Assembly: GCA_028287235.1 (NCBI GenBank)
Contig: JAQBQB010000019.1
Coordinates: 40,184-104,183 of the forward strand
Source: Gemmatimonadota bacterium
GTDB taxonomy: Bacteria; Gemmatimonadota; Gemmatimonadetes; Gemmatimonadales; Gemmatimonadaceae
Direction: 5' to 3'
Length of the DNA stretch: 64,000 bases
Shown: piece by piece, positions 18,551 to 27,574 of the stretch
How positions within the stretch are numbered: the stretch's first letter is position 1
How the letters are laid out: every line of letters begins with the position of its first letter
Position numbers and translations under genes: made by a program
The notes under the pieces: generated by a model
What the model saw: only the letters and a program-made list of their open reading frames with translations
What the model was told of the DNA's origin: nothing
The model's database searches: none

Positions 18551-18561
18551 TCGCAAGCGTG

Positions 18562-20652
18562 TTACGGCAACAACGCACTCTGCTTGCCGTTCCCACCCAG
18601 CGTGTACTTCGTGATCCACTCGTACTCGCGGCGCATCTTGTCGAGCTGGTGGTAGTACTCGCCGAAGCCGTGCCCCTCGCGCGGATAGAACACCAGCTGC
18701 ACCGTTTTGCCGCGGTCTTTCAGCGCACGGTAGTACTCCATCGCCTGGCCCGTCGGCACGCGTTCGTCGCTGCCGCCGTGGAGAATCAACAGCGGCGTCG
18801 TGACCTGATCGGAGAACGTGATCGCCGAGCGCGCGCGGTAGAAGTCGAGCGTCTTCTGCGTGGGAACGCCGCTGAAGAAGGTGCCGATGTAGCCCGGGAT
18901 GTCGGTCGTGCCGTACATGCTCTGCAGGTCCGACAGGCCGGCGCCCATGCGCGCCGCCTTGAAGCGGCTCGTCTGGCTCACCGTCCACGCGGTCATGTAC
19001 CCGCCGTAGCTCCATCCTTCGAACGCGAGCTTGGTCGAGTCGGCGACGCCGCGGCGCACCAGCTCGTCCACGCCGGTCATGATGTCGCGGTAGTCGCCGC
19101 CGCCCCAGTCCATGATGTTCGCGCGCGTGAACTTCTCGCCGTAGCCCGTACTGCCGCGCGGGTTCGGGTAGAGCGTCGCCCAGCCCGCGCCAGCCCACAC
19201 CTGTCCAGGCGATCCCCAATTCGCCTTGAAGCCGGCGTTCGAGGCGCCCGTGGGGCCGCCGTGCGCTTCGACGAGCAACGGATACCGCTGGCCCTGCACG
19301 TACCCCACCGGCTTGACCAGGATGCCCTCGACCGGCGTGCCGTCGGTGCTCTTCCACGTCACGATCTCGGTCTCACCGAGCGCGATGTCGCGCAGCTGCG
19401 GGTTGACGTCGGTGAGCTTCTGCTCGCCGGAGAAGGGCGCCTTGGAGACGTAGACGTCGGCCGATGCCATCGGCGAGTCCATCGCGAACGCCACCGTTTG
19501 TCCATCGGCGGAGAATGAGAGTCCTCGAAGGAGCGTTTTATCAATGACCCGGGTGAGGGCCGCCGACGCGACGTTGTAGGTGTACACCGCGTTGTAGGCG
19601 CGTTCGCCGGTCGTGAAGATCAGCGCCTTGCCGTTGGGCAGCCAGGTCGGCGCGCCCTCGGAGATATCCGCCTTCGGGTCGTACACGTCCTTCGTCGTGC
19701 GCGCCGCCACGTCGTAGAGCAGGAGGTGGTTGTTCCCGATCTGCACGTCCGAGATGCTGTCGGCGCGCGCCTTGTGGCTCTGCGGGAGAATCGTGTAGGC
19801 GAGCGTCTGCCCATCGGGAGACCAGGCGGGCGTCGACGCCACGTCGGACGTTCCCGAAATCTTCTCGTTGCGACGGTCGGCAACATTCACGATGTACGCG
19901 TTCGTCCGCGTCTCGCGGAGCAGCGTCGTGGGCGACGCCTGGTAGGCCAAGCGCTGCCCGTCGGGCGACCAGGTTGGCGCACCCTTTACCGTGAAGTCGC
20001 CGTGCACGAGCTCCGTCGACTTCTTCGTGCCCACGTCGACCATCCATACATGTGAGAGGCGCAGCCCGCCTTCGTACACCTGCGGATCGTCGCGGCGCTT
20101 CCGCTTTGCGTCGTCTTCCTTGGCCAGCGAGTCGACCGCGAGGAAGGCGATGCGGCTGCCGTCCTTCGACCACGCGAATCCGCTGATCGGCTCGTGGGAG
20201 CTCGTGAGCTGATACGCTTCGCCGCCGCTCATCGGAAGAATCCAGACCTGCGTCTTCACGTCCTCACCGGTGCCGCGCGCCGTGAGGAACGCGAGCGAGC
20301 GTCCGTCGGGCGACCAGGCCGGCGACGACTCGCCGCGCTCGCCGAAGGTGAGCTGCCGCGGAGCACCGCCGTTCGTCGGCACCACCCAGACGTGCGAGCG
20401 CACGTCGTGCTTGTCGCCCTTGGCGGTATCCGGCTTGGTCGGATCGCTCGAGGCGCGCGCATTCGGGTGCTCCCATCCACTCACCGCGTACGCGACCTGC
20501 GAGGCATCGGGAGACAGCGCGACTGCGCCGACGTTCTTGAGCTCCATGATGTCGTTGAACGTCATCGGACGCTTGCCTGCCTGGGCGTGCGTCACGGAGG
20601 CGCCGAGCGACACGAGCAGAGAGCCCGTGGTGAAAATGCGGAGACCGGTCAT
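18562..20652 (-). CDS. Exported S9-family (prolyl oligopeptidase-type) peptidase
   Basis: 696 residues with a signal peptide (ending SVTHAQAG), then a TolB/WD-like beta-propeller built from repeats of the type SPAWSPDGRSLAFLT, and a C-terminal alpha/beta hydrolase. The catalytic triad reads Ser548 (FEGWSYGGYM), Asp629 (HGGSDERVP) and His661 (REGHGF), in the order and spacing of dipeptidyl- and acylaminoacyl-peptidases. Probably periplasmic degradation of peptides for nutrition. Exact specificity cannot be read from sequence. A candidate promoter lies about 60 bp upstream. Confidence 0.93.
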   Translation of the reverse strand: MTGLRIFTTGSLLVSLGASVTHAQAGKRPMTFNDIMELKNVGAVALSPDASQVAYAVSGWEHPNARASSDPTKPDTAKGDKHDVRSHVWVVPTNGGAPRQLTFGERGESSPAWSPDGRSLAFLTARGTGEDVKTQVWILPMSGGEAYQLTSSHEPISGFAWSKDGSRIAFLAVDSLAKEDDAKRKRRDDPQVYEGGLRLSHVWMVDVGTKKSTELVHGDFTVKGAPTWSPDGQRLAYQASPTTLLRETRTNAYIVNVADRRNEKISGTSDVASTPAWSPDGQTLAYTILPQSHKARADSISDVQIGNNHLLLYDVAARTTKDVYDPKADISEGAPTWLPNGKALIFTTGERAYNAVYTYNVASAALTRVIDKTLLRGLSFSADGQTVAFAMDSPMASADVYVSKAPFSGEQKLTDVNPQLRDIALGETEIVTWKSTDGTPVEGILVKPVGYVQGQRYPLLVEAHGGPTGASNAGFKANWGSPGQVWAGAGWATLYPNPRGSTGYGEKFTRANIMDWGGGDYRDIMTGVDELVRRGVADSTKLAFEGWSYGGYMTAWTVSQTSRFKAARMGAGLSDLQSMYGTTDIPGYIGTFFSGVPTQKTLDFYRARSAITFSDQVTTPLLILHGGSDERVPTGQAMEYYRALKDRGKTVQLVFYPREGHGFGEYYHQLDKMRREYEWITKYTLGGNGKQSALLP

Positions 20653-20709
20653 CGAAAGCTCTCGCCAGTGGAGGGATGCATGGGCGTAACGGCGTCTGCG
20701 CCGTGCTTG

Positions 20710-20738
20710 ATGCTACGGTCCGGATCGAAACACGGCAA
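20710..20738 (-). promoter_or_regulatory. Candidate promoter for the S9 peptidase gene
   Basis: On the minus strand TTGCCG (20733-20738) and TAGCAT (20710-20715) are 17 bp apart, each matching consensus at four of six positions. The predicted start site leaves a leader of about 50 nt before the peptidase ATG. Moderate evidence only. Confidence 0.4.
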
Positions 20739-20773
20739 CCGCCGTCGAGACCGGCACTCGTTACTTTCTATGC

Positions 20774-22381
20774 ATGTCGGAGCGCGAATTCACCACGCCG
20801 TCGGGCTTTCCCGTTCGACCGGTCTATCGGCCGGACGACGATCCCGTTGACTATGCCGGGGACCTGGGCGACCCCGGCCAGTTCCCGTATACCCGCGGCG
20901 TTCAGCCGACGATGTATCGTGGACGGCTCTGGACCATGCGGCAGTACGCCGGCTTCGGCACGGCGGCCGAGACCAACCGGCGCTTCCGCATGCTGCTCGA
21001 CGCCGGCCAGACCGGGCTGAGCGTCGCGTTCGACTTGCCCACCCAGATGGGCATCGACTCCGACTCGCCGCGCGCGTTGGGCGAGGTGGGGCGCGTGGGT
21101 GTCGCGATCGATACCGTCGAAGACATGCACGTCCTGCTCGAGGGCATCCCGCTCGAGAAAGTCTCGACGTCGATGACGATCAACGCCACGGCGTCGACGC
21201 TGTTGGCCATGTACATCGTCGTCGCCGAAGAGCGCGGAATTCCGCGCGATCGCGTGAGCGGAACGATCCAGAACGACATTCTGAAGGAGTACATCGCGCG
21301 CGGCACGTACATCTACCCGCCGGAGCCGAGCCTCGCGCTGATCTCCGAGATCTTCCGCTTCTGTGCGGCCGACGTGCCGAACTGGAACCCCATCTCGATC
21401 TCGGGCTATCACATTCGCGAGGCGGGGGCGACGGCGGTACAGGAGCTGGCCTTCACGTTCGCGAACGCGATCGAGTACGTGACGCGCGCGATCGACACGG
21501 GGCTCGGCGTGGACACGTTCGCTCCGCGGCTGTCCTTTTTCTTCGCCGCGCACAATGACCTGTTCGAGGAAGTGGCGAAGTTCCGCGCCGCGCGCCGGCT
21601 CTACGCGCGCATCATGCGCGATCGCTTTCAATCGAGCGAGGCCAGCGCGCGACTGCGCTTTCACACCCAGACGGGCGGCGTCACGTTGCAGGCGCAGCAA
21701 CCGCTGAACAACGTCGTGCGCGTCACGGTGCAGGCCCTCGCCGCCGTGCTCGGCGGCACGCAGTCGCTCCACACCAACGGTTACGACGAAGCGCTGTCGC
21801 TTCCCACCGAAGAGGCGGCGACGCTGGCGCTGCGCACGCAGCAGATCGTCGCCAACGAATCGGGCGCGGCGCTCACGGCCGACCCGCTCGCAGGCAGCTA
21901 CTACGTCGAGCATCTCACGAATGAGCTGGAGCGGAAAGCGGTCGAGCTGCTGCAGAAGGTCGACGAGCTGGGCGGCGCGGCGAAGGCGATCGGCGCGTCG
22001 TTCTTTCAGGAAGAGATCGCGCGGAGCGCGTACGAGTACCAGCTCAGCGTCGAAAGCGGCAGAACGGTGATCGTCGGCGTGAACAAGTACGCAGACGCCA
22101 ACGACCCGCCGGTGATCGCGACGCCTGACTATTCGGCGCTGGAACGCGACCAGGTGCAGCGCCTGGCCGCGGTGCGCGCGGCGCGCGATCCGCAGCGCGT
22201 TGCCGCCGCGATGGCGGCCCTGCGCGAGGGGAGCCGAGCGTACGCGGCGCCGTCGTCGGCGTCGCGCGTGCCGCGCGCGCCGCTCATGGCGCTCATCATC
22301 GACGCCGTCCGCGCTCGCGCGAGCGTCGGCGAGATTGCCGACACGCTGCGTGACGAGTGGGGAACGTACCATCCGGCATAG
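20774..22381 (+). CDS. Methylmalonyl-CoA mutase, catalytic (large) subunit without B12-binding domain
   Basis: Adenosylcobalamin-dependent isomerisation of (R)-methylmalonyl-CoA to succinyl-CoA. The 535 residues cover only the TIM-barrel substrate domain: [20 protein letters not shown], then [28 protein letters not shown] and [20 protein letters not shown]. The DxHxxG-type cobalamin domain of full-length mutases (about 700 residues) is absent, so the enzyme is of the split type and needs a separate small B12-binding subunit, not found in this window. It is a likely consumer of the cobalamin salvaged by the locus at 43-58 kb. A related acyl-CoA mutase cannot be excluded. Confidence 0.88.
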   Translation: MSEREFTTPSGFPVRPVYRPDDDPVDYAGDLGDPGQFPYTRGVQPTMYRGRLWTMRQYAGFGTAAETNRRFRMLLDAGQTGLSVAFDLPTQMGIDSDSPRALGEVGRVGVAIDTVEDMHVLLEGIPLEKVSTSMTINATASTLLAMYIVVAEERGIPRDRVSGTIQNDILKEYIARGTYIYPPEPSLALISEIFRFCAADVPNWNPISISGYHIREAGATAVQELAFTFANAIEYVTRAIDTGLGVDTFAPRLSFFFAAHNDLFEEVAKFRAARRLYARIMRDRFQSSEASARLRFHTQTGGVTLQAQQPLNNVVRVTVQALAAVLGGTQSLHTNGYDEALSLPTEEAATLALRTQQIVANESGAALTADPLAGSYYVEHLTNELERKAVELLQKVDELGGAAKAIGASFFQEEIARSAYEYQLSVESGRTVIVGVNKYADANDPPVIATPDYSALERDQVQRLAAVRAARDPQRVAAAMAALREGSRAYAAPSSASRVPRAPLMALIIDAVRARASVGEIADTLRDEWGTYHPA

Positions 22382-22392
22382 GGCGGTCACCC

Positions 22393-22421
22393 TTGTACGA
22401 CCCACGCCGCGGGGCTAATTT
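22393..22421 (+). promoter_or_regulatory. Sigma-70-type promoter for the fmdB-like/argS unit
   Basis: TTGTAC at 22393-22398 and TAATTT at 22416-22421, 17 bp apart. The same -10 hexamer is used with 17-bp spacing before the gene at 60622. The predicted leader is about 30 nt. Confidence 0.55.
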
Positions 22422-22457
22422 TGGACACTCCCGCACGCCCGCCTAAGTCATAGCCGA

Positions 22458-22916
22458 ATGCCGACTTACGAGTATCGCTGCCCTAACGGACACAAGTTCG
22501 ATCGCATGGCCAAAATGAGCGAATCCGCGGCCGAGCTCCCCTGTCCGGAATGCGGGGAAATCGCCGCGCGGCAACTCTCGGGCGGCGCGGGACTGGTCTT
22601 CAAGGGCTCTGGCTTCTACCTCACCGACTACGGCAAGAATGCGCACCGCGCCGGCGGCGGCGAGACCGTAGCAGCCGCGGAAAAGAAGAGCGGTGAGTCG
22701 GGCGGCGGCGAGAAGAGCGACAAGGGTGGCGAGTCCAAGCCTTCGGAGTCGAAGTCCGAGAGTAAGTCCGCCGAATCGAAGCCGAGCGAATCGAAATCGA
22801 GCGAATCGAAATCGAGCGAATCGAAGTCGAGCGAATCGAAGTCGACCGAGTCCAAGTCCAAGCCCAGCGCGTCGCCGGGAACGTCGAGCTCCTCCAGCAC
22901 CAAGTCCGACAAGTAA
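22458..22916 (+). CDS. FmdB-family zinc-ribbon protein with Ser/Glu/Lys repeat tail
   Basis: The first 60 residues are a typical FmdB putative regulatory zinc ribbon: MPTYEYRCPNGHKFD with one Cys, then PCPECGE with a Cys pair, and FKGSGFYLTDYG. The family is widespread; its function is not established beyond putative regulation. The remaining ~90 residues are low complexity, dominated by repeats of SESK type and ending in a Ser-rich tail, almost certainly disordered. The stop overlaps argS by one base (TAATG), so the two are co-translated. Confidence 0.88.
   Translation: MPTYEYRCPNGHKFDRMAKMSESAAELPCPECGEIAARQLSGGAGLVFKGSGFYLTDYGKNAHRAGGGETVAAAEKKSGESGGGEKSDKGGESKPSESKSESKSAESKPSESKSSESKSSESKSSESKSTESKSKPSASPGTSSSSSTKSDK
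22773..22862. repeat. 15-bp in-frame tandem repeat in the fmdB-like gene
   Basis: Six consecutive 15-bp units of the type gaatcgaaatcgagc, the last one diverged, encode SESKS/ESKSS pentapeptides. The unit is a multiple of three, so copy changes preserve frame. Two central copies (22788-22802, 22803-22817) are identical, suggesting recent duplication. Confidence 0.85.
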
Positions 22917-24568
22917 TGGACGGTACGGATCTTCTCCGCGCGGAGCTGAGACGCGCCGCGCAGTCGCTCGGCGCGCCTGACGACGTCGACCCGGTGATCG
23001 AACGGCCGCGCGACCCGTCGTTCGGCGACTGGGCGACGAGCCTCGCGATGGTGCTCGCCAAGCGCCTCGGCACGAAGCCGCGCGACCTTGCGCAGGCAAT
23101 CATCGAGCGGCTGGATTTCGCGCGCGCCGGCATCAGCGCGGCCGACATCGCCGGCCCGGGGTTCATCAACTTCCGCGTCGCGGCCGACGTCTTCGCCGAG
23201 GGACTCCGTGCGTTGATCGCCGCCGGCGACCAGTACGGCCGGTCGAATGCCGGCAACGCCTGCCCGGTGAACATCGAGTTCGTGTCGGCGAATCCCACCG
23301 GCCCGCTGCACGTGGGCCACGGACGCCAGGCGGCGATCGGCGACGCGATCTCGTCGCTGCTCGGCGTCACGGGCTGGCGGGTGACGCGAGAGTTCTACTA
23401 CAACGACGCCGGCGCGCAGATCATGAATCTCGCGCTCAGCGTCCAAGCGCGCGTGCGCCAGTTGGGCGGCGTGGACGCGGCGATGCCGGAGAGCGGCTAC
23501 CACGGCGAATACATTCGCGATCTCGCGCAGTGGTACATCGACGAGCACTCGTCCGACCCGAACGCCGACGACCTCGACGCCGTGCGCCAGTTCGCCGTTC
23601 GCGAGCTGCGCAGGGAACAGGATCTCGATCTGCAGGCGTTCGGCGTGAAGTTCGACGTGTACTTCCTCGAGTCGTCGTTGTACTCGGACGGGCGCGTCGA
23701 CGACGCGATCAAGCGGTTGATCGCCGCCGGCCACACGTACGAGAAAGACGGCGCACTCTGGCTCCGCACCACCGATTTCGGCGACGACAAGGATCGCGTC
23801 ATGCGCCGCAGCGCCGAGAAGGGTGGCGAGCCGACGTACTTTCTGCCCGACGTCGCCTACCACATCACGAAGTGGGAGCGGGGGTTCGCGCGCGCCATCA
23901 ACGTGCAGGGCGCCGATCACCACAGCACCGTCACGCGCGTGCGCGTCGGCCTACAGGCGCTCGACATGGGGATCCCGCAAGGCTACCCCGAATACGTGCT
24001 GCACCAGATGGTGACCGTGATGCGCGCCGGCGAAGAGGTCAAGATCTCGAAGCGCGCCGGCAGCTACGTCACGGTGCGCGATCTGATCGACGAGGTGGGC
24101 CGCGACGCGGTGCGCTATTTCTTCCTCATGCGGAAGGGCGACTCGCAGCTCGTGTTCGACGTGGACGTCGCGCGGTCGCAGTCGGACGAGAATCCCGTGT
24201 ACTACATCCAGATGGCGCACGCGCGCGTGTCGGGAATCTTTCGCGTGGGCGAGATCGACGCAACGGCGATCACCGGCACCGACGTGGACCTGTCCGTGCT
24301 CTCGCTGCCCGAAGAGCAAATTCTCATCAAGGCGCTCCTCGACTATCCCGCGCTCGTCGCCGGCGCCGCCGAGGCGCTCGAGCCGCATCGCGTCGCAACC
24401 TATTTGCACGATACCGCGGGGAAGATCCACCTGTGGTATCACAAGGCGCACGTGCTGAACGAGCCGGAGCCGATCCTGCGCGCGCGGTTGGTTCTCGCTC
24501 GCGCCTCGCAGCTCGTGTTGCGCAACGGTCTCGATCTCCTCGGCATCACCGCTCCCGAGCGGATGTAG
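22916..24568 (+). CDS. argS: Arginine--tRNA ligase
   Basis: Class I synthetase charging tRNA-Arg. The 550-residue protein has the N-terminal Arg-RS additional domain, the HIGH-type motif in SANPTGPLHVGHGRQ, the KMSK-equivalent in VKISKRAGSYVT, and the C-terminal DALR anticodon-binding domain (RLVLARASQLVLRNGLDLLG) ending in PERM, as usual for the family. The start overlaps the fmdB-like stop by one base. Confidence 0.96.
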   Translation: MDGTDLLRAELRRAAQSLGAPDDVDPVIERPRDPSFGDWATSLAMVLAKRLGTKPRDLAQAIIERLDFARAGISAADIAGPGFINFRVAADVFAEGLRALIAAGDQYGRSNAGNACPVNIEFVSANPTGPLHVGHGRQAAIGDAISSLLGVTGWRVTREFYYNDAGAQIMNLALSVQARVRQLGGVDAAMPESGYHGEYIRDLAQWYIDEHSSDPNADDLDAVRQFAVRELRREQDLDLQAFGVKFDVYFLESSLYSDGRVDDAIKRLIAAGHTYEKDGALWLRTTDFGDDKDRVMRRSAEKGGEPTYFLPDVAYHITKWERGFARAINVQGADHHSTVTRVRVGLQALDMGIPQGYPEYVLHQMVTVMRAGEEVKISKRAGSYVTVRDLIDEVGRDAVRYFFLMRKGDSQLVFDVDVARSQSDENPVYYIQMAHARVSGIFRVGEIDATAITGTDVDLSVLSLPEEQILIKALLDYPALVAGAAEALEPHRVATYLHDTAGKIHLWYHKAHVLNEPEPILRARLVLARASQLVLRNGLDLLGITAPERM

Positions 24569-24607
24569 TCCCTGAGCGCCGTTCACTATCCTCCTGTATC
24601 CTGAGAC

Positions 24608-25525
24608 ATGTCCGTCCTCGTCGTAGGTTCCGTCGCGCTCGATTCGGTCGAGACGCCATTCGGCAAAGCCGACAACGTGCTCGGCGGCTCGGGCACGTTC
24701 TTCTCGGCATCGGCCAGCCATCTGTCGCCGGTGCAGCTGGTCGGTGTGGTCGGCACAGACTATCCGATGGACACGCTGAAGACCGCGTTCGCCAACCGGC
24801 CCATCGACATCGCGGGCCTCGAGAGCGCCGAGGGCGCGTCGTTCCGCTGGCGCGGCCGCTATCGCCACGACCTGAACGTCGCCGAGACGCTGGAGACGCA
24901 CCTCGGTGTCTTCTCCAACTTCCGCCCGAAGATTCCTGAGCAGTTTCGGAACGCGCCCTTCGTCTTCCTCGGCAACATCGATCCGCGGCTCCAGCTCGAC
25001 GTGCTCACGCAAGTGGCCAAGCCGAAGCTCGTGGCCTGCGATACGATGAACTTCTGGATCGAGAGCCGCCGGCCCGATCTCATGAAGTTGTTGGAGCACG
25101 TCGACCTGATCACGCTCAACGACGCGGAAGCGCGGCAGCTCACGGAAGAGGCGAACATCGTGAAGGCGGCGCGCTGGATCATGCAGCACGGACCGAAGCA
25201 CGTCGTGATCAAGAAGGGCGAGCATGGTGCGTTCATGTTCACGAAGGACACGATCTTCTTCTCGCCGGCGTATCCGCTCGAGTCGGTGTTCGATCCCACG
25301 GGTGCCGGCGATTCGTTCGCCGGCGGGTTCATGGGCTATCTGGCGAAGAGCGGCGACCTCTCCGAGGCGAACCTGCGCCGCGCCGTGGTCTACGGCTCGG
25401 CGATGGGCTCGTTCGCCGTCGAGAAGTTCTCCGTCGAGCGGTTGCTGGAGATCACCCCCGAGGACATCAAGCGCCGCGTGGGAGACATTCACCGGTTGTG
25501 CAACTTCGAGCAGGACGTGGCGTGA
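24608..25525 (+). CDS. PfkB-family carbohydrate/nucleoside kinase
   Basis: Ribokinase-fold kinase of 305 residues. It has the N-terminal VLGGSGTFFSASASHL (the GG-hinge region), a central NDAEARQLTEEANI, and the C-terminal PfkB signature with catalytic Asp in FDPTGAGDSFAGGFMGYL. The substrate is not readable from sequence; adenosine, ribose or other sugars are possible. The stop overlaps purM (GTGA), which hints at a link to purine metabolism. Confidence 0.85.
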   Translation: MSVLVVGSVALDSVETPFGKADNVLGGSGTFFSASASHLSPVQLVGVVGTDYPMDTLKTAFANRPIDIAGLESAEGASFRWRGRYRHDLNVAETLETHLGVFSNFRPKIPEQFRNAPFVFLGNIDPRLQLDVLTQVAKPKLVACDTMNFWIESRRPDLMKLLEHVDLITLNDAEARQLTEEANIVKAARWIMQHGPKHVVIKKGEHGAFMFTKDTIFFSPAYPLESVFDPTGAGDSFAGGFMGYLAKSGDLSEANLRRAVVYGSAMGSFAVEKFSVERLLEITPEDIKRRVGDIHRLCNFEQDVA

Positions 25526-26547
25526 GCGACTCGCTGGACTATCGCTCGGCAGGCGTCGACATCGACGCGGCCGAGGATTCGAAGCAGCGCATCAAGGCGC
25601 ACGTGCTCTCGACGCTCACGGCGGGAACTCGCGGCGAGTTCGGCGGCTTCGGTGGCATGTTCCGCGTGCCCACCGACGTTCCCAAGCCAGTGCTCGTGTC
25701 GAGCGCCGATGGCGTCGGAACCAAGGTGAAGGTGGCGATCGAAGCGGGGCGGTACGACACGGTGGGCCACGATCTGGTCAACCACTGCGTGAACGACATC
25801 CTGGTGCAGGGCGCGTCGCCGCTCTTCTTCCTCGACTACGTCGCGTTCGGCGCGCTCGATCCGGCGGCCGTGGAGGGAGTGGTGGCCGGCGTGGCCGCGG
25901 GTTGCCGCGAGAACGGCTGCGCGCTGCTCGGTGGCGAAACGGCGGAAATGCCGGGTGTATACACGCCGCCTGATTACGATTTGGCGGGCTTCATCGTCGG
26001 TTATGTGGATGAGGACGCCGTTCTTGGACCCCAACGGGTTCAAGCGGGCGACGTGCTCATGGGCTTCGAGAGCAGCGGACTGCATACGAACGGATATTCG
26101 TTGGCGCGCCGCATCGTGTCGGAGCGAATGAAATTGCAGGTCGCCGATCCGTTCCCCGGCGAGGGAAAAACGGTTGGCGAAGTGTTGTTGGCGGTCCATC
26201 GCTCCTATCTGTCCGCGCTGAGGCCGGTGTTGCCCAAAGTGCATGCTATGGCACACATTACGGGCGGCGGAATCCCCGGAAACCTCAACCGGGCTCTACC
26301 GCCCCATCTCGACGCGGTCGTGGAAACATCCAGCTGGAAGATCCCCAATCTCTTCCAGCAGCTCGAGCAAGCTGGCGGCGTCGATCGCCGCGAAATGTTC
26401 AGAACGTTCAACATGGGAGTCGGCATGATCGTTATCGCCGCCGAGTCGCATGCGGCTGACATTCTCGATTCCGCAGCCGCGCACGGTGTGCGCGCGTGGC
26501 GGCTCGGAGACGTGCAGTCAGGCACTGGTCAGGTCATTCTCAACTAG
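25522..26547 (+). CDS. purM: Phosphoribosylformylglycinamidine cyclo-ligase
   Basis: AIR synthetase, the fifth step of de novo purine synthesis. 341 residues from a GTG that overlaps the kinase stop. Family motifs: SLDYRSAGVDIDA, GTKVKVAIEAGRYDTVGHDL, the ATP-binding GGETAEMPGVY, and HITGGGIPGNLNRALP. Codons in the second half (about 25,950-26,300) are less GC-biased than in the first. Followed after 12 bp by an outer-membrane protein with its own strong ribosome-binding site. Confidence 0.96.
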   Translation: MSDSLDYRSAGVDIDAAEDSKQRIKAHVLSTLTAGTRGEFGGFGGMFRVPTDVPKPVLVSSADGVGTKVKVAIEAGRYDTVGHDLVNHCVNDILVQGASPLFFLDYVAFGALDPAAVEGVVAGVAAGCRENGCALLGGETAEMPGVYTPPDYDLAGFIVGYVDEDAVLGPQRVQAGDVLMGFESSGLHTNGYSLARRIVSERMKLQVADPFPGEGKTVGEVLLAVHRSYLSALRPVLPKVHAMAHITGGGIPGNLNRALPPHLDAVVETSSWKIPNLFQQLEQAGGVDRREMFRTFNMGVGMIVIAAESHAADILDSAAAHGVRAWRLGDVQSGTGQVILN

Positions 26548-26559
26548 GAGAGAACTCGA

Positions 26560-27567
26560 ATGAAGAAAGGCTTCGTCATGGCCGGTCTCGGCCTCGCGTT
26601 GTCGGCGGGTAGCGTGGCGGCGCAGGGGCTGTCGCAGTCCGTATGCCCGGCGGGCACCACGACGCTTGGAATTCCGAGCTCGCAGAGAGTCGCGCAGGAC
26701 GCCTGTCAGCAGGCGTACGACTTGTATCAGGTCATGGCTCCGCAGCTCGGTCTCGCCCTCGCCGGCGGCAACGCGACGATCGGTCAGGGCAGCGTGCTCG
26801 GTGGCCTGGGACACTTCTCGGTCGGCGTCCGCGGCAACGTGTTCAACGGCATGCTGCCGCAGGTCGACAAGTTCACGCAGAACACGAACGGTGCGCGCCA
26901 GAGTGTGCTCCCGGCGAAGAGCCAGGTGCTCGGCCTGCCGACCGCCGACGCCGCGATCGGCATCTTCAAGGGGCTCCCGCTGGCGCTCACGAACATCCTC
27001 GGCATCGATGCGCTCGTGAGCGCGTCCTACGTGCCGTCGATCACCGCGAGCAACGTGTCGATCACGCCGGACAAGAACTGGCAGTTCGGCTACGGCGCGC
27101 GCGTTGGGCTGCTGTCGGAGTCGATCGTCGTGCCGGGCGTGTCCGTCACTTGGATCGAGCGCGACCTGCCGACCACCACGATTCTCGGCACGTCGAACGG
27201 GAACTCGCTCACGGTCGCGGACGCAAAGGTGAAGACCTCGGCGTGGCGCGTCGTGGCAAGCAAGAGCTTCATCATCTTCGGCCTCGCCGCCGGCGTGGGT
27301 CAGGACAGCTACGATCAGTCGGCCGCCATCTCGGCCACGGTGTCGCAGGGCGGATTCACCGGCACCACGAGCGTGCCGAACACCTCGCAGACGCTCAAGC
27401 GCACGAACGCGTTCTTCGACGCGTCGCTCAACCTGCCGCTGTTCAAGATCGTCGGCGAAGTCGGCCAGGCGAGCGGCGGAACGGTGAACACGTACAACTC
27501 GTTCTCCGAAGGTCGCGCCGACCGGTCGCAGGTCTACGGCTCGGTGGGTCTCCGCCTGAGCTGGTAA
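26560..27567 (+). CDS. Predicted outer-membrane beta-barrel protein
   Basis: 335 residues with a clear signal peptide (MKKGFVMAGLGLALSAGS, cleaved near VAAQG) and a C-terminal aromatic ending (VGLRLSW) typical of outer-membrane barrels. The body alternates short hydrophobic strands with Gly/Asn/Thr-rich turns (GYGARVGLLSES, SAWRVVASKSFIIFGLAAGVG). The ribosome-binding site aggagag is well placed. It sits between purM and ribD with very short gaps, and no link to either pathway is apparent. No family recognised. Confidence 0.72.
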   Translation: MKKGFVMAGLGLALSAGSVAAQGLSQSVCPAGTTTLGIPSSQRVAQDACQQAYDLYQVMAPQLGLALAGGNATIGQGSVLGGLGHFSVGVRGNVFNGMLPQVDKFTQNTNGARQSVLPAKSQVLGLPTADAAIGIFKGLPLALTNILGIDALVSASYVPSITASNVSITPDKNWQFGYGARVGLLSESIVVPGVSVTWIERDLPTTTILGTSNGNSLTVADAKVKTSAWRVVASKSFIIFGLAAGVGQDSYDQSAAISATVSQGGFTGTTSVPNTSQTLKRTNAFFDASLNLPLFKIVGEVGQASGGTVNTYNSFSEGRADRSQVYGSVGLRLSW

Positions 27568-27574
27568 TGCACGA

